6,052 bases of DNA from Bacillota bacterium. GTDB taxonomy: Bacteria; Bacillota; Clostridia; Christensenellales; CAG-138. The position numbers and the translations under genes are program-made. The notes under the pieces were generated by a model. That model did no database searches and had not been told where the DNA came from. It was given only the letters and a program-made list of their open reading frames with translations. This document shows, in pieces, positions 5,492-6,052 of the stretch. The stretch spans positions 1-6,052 of the forward strand of contig JAEZLG010000198.1 of NCBI GenBank assembly GCA_023435855.1. Direction: 5' to 3'. Positions within the stretch are counted from its first letter, which is position 1. The number at the start of each line of letters is the position of its first letter.

Positions 5492-6052
5492 ATGATCAAA
5501 GGGATCATTTTTGACCTTGACGGAGTACTTATACATACCGATGAAATGCACTACCTTGCATGGAAACAGGTTGCTGATCGTATAGGTGTTGTATTTAACA
5601 AAGAGATTAACAACCGGCTGCGCGGCGTCTCCAGAATGGAAAGCATAGAAATTATTTTAGAGAACGCGAAACCCATTTCCGATGCGGAGAAACTAAATCT
5701 TTCCGACGAGAAAAATACAGCCTACAAAAAACTTCTCCAAACCCTTTCCGAAGAAGATGTTGACAGCGATGTAAAGATGGTTTTGCGGGAGCTAAAAAAA
5801 CGCAATATAAAACTTGCTATAGGAAGCTCCAGTAAAAACGCAGGTTTTATTCTTAAGCAGATAAATCTGACAGACTTTTTTGACGCTGTTTCGGATGGGA
5901 ATAACATCGAAAAATCAAAGCCGGATCCAGAAGTTTTTTTGAAAGCCGCTGAGTTTCTGACGCTCAAACCATCAGATTGTGCTGTGGTCGAAGATGCTTA
6001 TGCGGGAATAGATGCGGCTATTGCCGGCGGTTTTTATAGCGTAGGCATTGGC
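5492..6052 (+). CDS. pgmB: Beta-phosphoglucomutase (HAD superfamily), 3' truncated by the window
   Basis: 187 residues are present and about 30 are missing when compared with the usual length near 220. Motif I is FDLDGVLIHTDEMH, with nucleophile Asp8, acid/base Asp10, Thr16 and His20 in the same positions as in the well-studied Lactococcus enzyme. The cap domain has RLRGVSRMES with Arg48, the substrate-phosphate site. Motif II is GSSSKNA (111-117), motif III is Lys143 in KSKPDPEVF, and the Mg-binding pair Glu167/Asp168 lies in VVEDAYAG. Known reaction: beta-glucose 1-phosphate to glucose 6-phosphate through a 1,6-bisphosphate, in the cytoplasm. The ATG at 5492 follows GAGGAG (5481-5486), which overlaps the regulator stop codon. 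The enzyme processes the product of the GH65 phosphorylase at the left edge. The conserved residues make another HAD phosphatase unlikely. Confidence 0.94.
   Translation, partial: MIKGIIFDLDGVLIHTDEMHYLAWKQVADRIGVVFNKEINNRLRGVSRMESIEIILENAKPISDAEKLNLSDEKNTAYKKLLQTLSEEDVDSDVKMVLRELKKRNIKLAIGSSSKNAGFILKQINLTDFFDAVSDGNNIEKSKPDPEVFLKAAEFLTLKPSDCAVVEDAYAGIDAAIAGGFYSVGIG

Overview
The window looks like a carbohydrate-utilisation locus from a Gram-positive anaerobe, most likely a Clostridia-type Bacillota. The reasons are strong GGAGG-type ribosome binding sites, a lipoprotein signal peptide with a Gram-positive-style lipobox, sigma-A promoters with 17-bp spacers, and LacI-family control of secreted glycan-active proteins. 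The genus cannot be told from this sequence.

Layout, left to right. (1) Positions 1-162 (+) are the last 53 codons of a glycoside hydrolase family 65 disaccharide phosphorylase. (2) Positions 163-392 are non-coding and hold six consecutive hairpins, of which the last is a good terminator. (3) Two minus-strand genes form an operon read from about 2619 down to 393. The first (2564-1032) is a membrane-anchored or secreted right-handed beta-helix protein resembling GH49 dextranases and, less closely, GH28. The second (1022-393) is a membrane-anchored F5/8 type C (CBM32-like) domain protein, with its ribosome binding site overlapping the upstream stop codon. (4) Positions 2565-2860 are a divergent control region with two back-to-back promoters. 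Each has a LacI-type palindrome (core GTTWAGCGCTAAAC) just downstream of its -10 box, and a separate 10-bp inverted repeat lies between the promoters. (5) Positions 2861-4302 (+) encode a lipoprotein made of two nearly identical 216-residue repeats; the sequence as given has a one-base frameshift at the lipobox cysteine. (6) After a terminator come a LacI-family regulator (4472-5482) and a beta-phosphoglucomutase (5492 to the window end, 3' truncated), which form a second plus-strand operon.

How the parts fit together (inference from family knowledge): surface proteins bind and cut an alpha-glucan, and the resulting disaccharides are phosphorolysed by the GH65 enzyme to beta-glucose 1-phosphate. 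Beta-phosphoglucomutase then converts this to glucose 6-phosphate. The LacI regulator probably represses both divergent promoters through the two matched palindromes. No transporter lies inside the window. The exact polymer (dextran-like, nigeran-like or other) cannot be decided from sequence alone.

The points most worth a second look are the tandem duplicated lipoprotein with its frameshift, the matched operators at a helically phased spacing, the dense hairpin cluster, and the GH49-like protein, which lacks the usual polygalacturonase residues.
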